Origin: Clostridia bacterium
Lineage (GTDB): Bacteria; Bacillota; Clostridia; DSM-8532
Assembly: GCA_026418215.1 (NCBI GenBank)
Contig: JAOABT010000062.1
Span: forward strand, 1 to 7,142
Direction of reading: 5' to 3'
DNA length: 7,142 nucleotides
Position 1 is the stretch's first letter; each line of letters opens with the position of its first letter. The notes beneath the pieces were generated by a model. The model made no database searches, had not been told where the DNA came from, and saw only the letters and a list, made by a program, of their open reading frames with translations. The translations under genes and the position numbers were made by a program. This document shows, piece by piece, positions 6,114 to 7,142 of this stretch.

Positions 6114-6142
6114 TTGCATTTTGCCCAGCGGTGAAACATAAT
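6114..6142 (+). promoter_or_regulatory. Possible promoter of tcdA
   Basis: TTGCAT (6114-6119) and CATAAT (6137-6142) are 17 bases apart; the -10 matches 5 of 6 and the -35 only 3 of 6. RNA would start near 6149, 60 bases before the ATG. A perfect TTGACA at 6147-6152 exists, but no usable -10 follows at 16-18 bases. The rest of the 200-base gap (6009-6208) shows no gene. Confidence 0.4.
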
Positions 6143-6208
6143 TGAATTGACAAAAAACCAAACTAAAGCCATTGGCTTAATGAGTTTGAATGCATCAAAG
6201 GAGTTAAA

Positions 6209-6973
6209 ATGCTTCACGAGTTTTCGCGTATTGAGCTGCTTATCGGCAAGGAAGCGCTACAGAAGCTTAAAAACAGCAAGGTTGCCGTTTTCGGCATCGG
6301 CGGCGTTGGAACCTATACAGCAGAGGGCCTTGTTCGTGCAGGCGTCGGGCACTTTGTTCTCGTGGATGACGATTTGATCTGTCTGACTAACATTAACAGG
6401 CAGCTTCATGCCACAAGAAAAACAGTCGGCAAGGTCAAGGTTGAGGTCATGCGGGACAGGATTCTCGAGATCAATCCCAAGGCCGAGGTGCAGGTTTTTC
6501 AGCGCTTCTATTTGCCTGAGTGTGCCGACGAGCTCATTTCGAATGATTATGACTATATTGTTGATGCCATCGATACGGTCACGGCAAAGGTTGATCTGGT
6601 TGTACAGGCTAAAAAGCGGAATATTCCCATTATTAGCTGTATGGGAGCCGGCAACAAATTCGACCCGACCCAGTTTGAGGTAGCCGACATTTATAAAACC
6701 TCGGTGGACCCGCTGGCAAGAGTGATGCGCAAGGAGCTCAAGGCCAGGAACATTGACTCCTTGAAGGTTGTCTATTCCAAGGAACCGCGGGGAAAGCCGG
6801 TTGAAACCGAGGACAACAATTGCTCGACCCATTGCATCTGTCCAAAAGGAACCCAAAGAACCTGTACCATCAGAAACCAGATTCCCGGAAGCCTTTCCTT
6901 TGTCCCTTCCGTGGCAGGCCTGATTATAGCGGGCGAGGTTGTTAAAGACTTGATTGGATACAATAAGAAATAA
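6209..6973 (+). CDS. tcdA: tRNA threonylcarbamoyladenosine dehydratase TcdA (ThiF/E1-like)
   Basis: An E1-like enzyme that uses ATP to dehydrate t6A at position 37 of ANN-decoding tRNAs to cyclic ct6A, supporting accurate decoding. The 254 residues start with FSRIELLIGKEALQKL, typical of TcdA (E. coli CsdL/YgdL). The nucleotide loop is GIGGVG (29-34), followed by the acidic VDDD strand (52-55), NINRQ with Arg64, and VDAIDTVTAK (118-127), then the crossover segment CMGAGNKFDPT (144-154). A Cys-rich stretch (Cys205, 209, 211, 219) could hold a metal or serve a redox or sulfur role; from memory it is common in clostridial members. IPGSLSFVPSVAGLIIAGEVV near the end is also typical. AAAGGAG sits 7 bases before the ATG. 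An Rrf2 gene follows after 19 bases, so cotranscription is likely. In E. coli the partners are the cysteine desulfurase CsdA and CsdE; none is visible here. MoeB/ThiF are alternatives, but the length and motifs favour TcdA. Confidence 0.9.
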   Translation: MLHEFSRIELLIGKEALQKLKNSKVAVFGIGGVGTYTAEGLVRAGVGHFVLVDDDLICLTNINRQLHATRKTVGKVKVEVMRDRILEINPKAEVQVFQRFYLPECADELISNDYDYIVDAIDTVTAKVDLVVQAKKRNIPIISCMGAGNKFDPTQFEVADIYKTSVDPLARVMRKELKARNIDSLKVVYSKEPRGKPVETEDNNCSTHCICPKGTQRTCTIRNQIPGSLSFVPSVAGLIIAGEVVKDLIGYNKK

Positions 6974-6992
6974 GCAATAAAGGTGAAATAAA

Positions 6993-7142
6993 ATGAAAAT
7001 TTCAACCAAGGGACGATACGGGCTAGAGGCTCTCATGGTGCTTTGTCTGGAGGACGAGCAAGGTCATGTGAGCCTTAAAAGGATATCCGAGCGGTGTGAG
7101 GTTTCGGAGGCGTACATACTTCAGATATTCCTTGTGCTAAGG
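6993..7142 (+). CDS. Rrf2-family transcriptional regulator, N-terminal part (cut by window edge)
   Basis: The first 50 codons are present and the frame runs off the right edge. The opening MKISTKGRYGLEALMVLC is the Rrf2/IscR/CymR signature (MKxSTKGRYALRA). The winged helix follows: HVSLKRISERCEVSEAYI at about residues 25-42, then LQIFLVLR, where the family usually has YLEQI...L. The Cys triad of Fe-S-sensing members would lie near residue 90-110, outside the window, so Fe-S sensing (IscR-like) cannot be told from cysteine-metabolism control (CymR-like). AAGGTG is 7 bases before the ATG. The gene is 19 bases after tcdA. In clostridia such genes often precede a cysteine desulfurase and a NifU-like scaffold, which would suit tcdA as a neighbour; that is inference. 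Confidence 0.88.
   Translation, partial: MKISTKGRYGLEALMVLCLEDEQGHVSLKRISERCEVSEAYILQIFLVLR

Noticed and set aside
6147..6152. Perfect TTGACA as the -35 box for tcdA
   Set aside because: No acceptable -10 follows at 16-18 bases (CATTGG/ATTGGC), so the weaker TTGCAT-17-CATAAT pair was preferred.
6257..7036. Long open frame (259 codons) on the minus strand opposite tcdA
   Set aside because: It is antisense to a clear TcdA gene and the Rrf2 start, has no recognisable domain, and is open only because of the codon use of the real gene.

Overview
The window looks like chromosomal DNA from a member of the Bacillota, most likely class Clostridia. It has moderate G+C, strong AGGAGG-type ribosome binding sites, a probable TTG start, a short lipoprotein signal with an L-T-A-C lipobox, and a tcdA gene with the Cys-rich segment typical of clostridial homologues, followed directly by an Rrf2 regulator. 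This placement is inference from gene style, not a database match. I see no tRNA, rRNA, CRISPR array, insertion sequence or phage gene.

Layout. Bases 83-1374 (+) hold a small rightward group: a YihX-like HAD phosphatase, a GNAT acetyltransferase of the YpeA type, and the wreck of a 2-phosphosulfolactate phosphatase (ComB) family gene. The last has a likely lost start, a one-base frameshift and no C-terminal two thirds. It runs almost head-on into a large leftward gene (1397-3981), a pyruvate-phosphate-dikinase-like ATP-grasp protein. The first 17 codons of that gene are out of phase with the rest, so the open frame begins only at a GTG at 3904. Its upstream region holds a good promoter (TTGACT-17-TATACT) and, between promoter and gene, a perfect 10-bp stem-loop. 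Next on the same strand come a lipid-anchored metallo-beta-lactamase-fold protein (4105-4995) and an AraC-family regulator (5094-6008). A 200-bp divergent region (6009-6208) carries an extended -10 promoter and a 7-3-7 palindrome for the regulator, and a weaker promoter for the rightward tcdA (6209-6973). The beginning of an Rrf2-family regulator (6993 to the window edge) follows.

How the genes work together. No single pathway ties the window together. The AraC protein may control itself through the palindrome and possibly the adjacent lipoprotein gene. tcdA (tRNA ct6A formation) and the Rrf2 gene are 19 bases apart and probably cotranscribed, which suggests an Fe-S/cysteine desulfurase locus just beyond the right edge.

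The most unusual item is the ATP-grasp protein. It joins a degenerate KaiC/RecA-like N-terminal domain to a PPDK-type ATP-grasp domain and an unrecognised C-terminal domain. It lacks the phosphohistidine and PEP-binding domains that a real PEP synthase needs. Two one-base frameshifts within 2.8 kb leave open the question of real gene decay versus sequence error.
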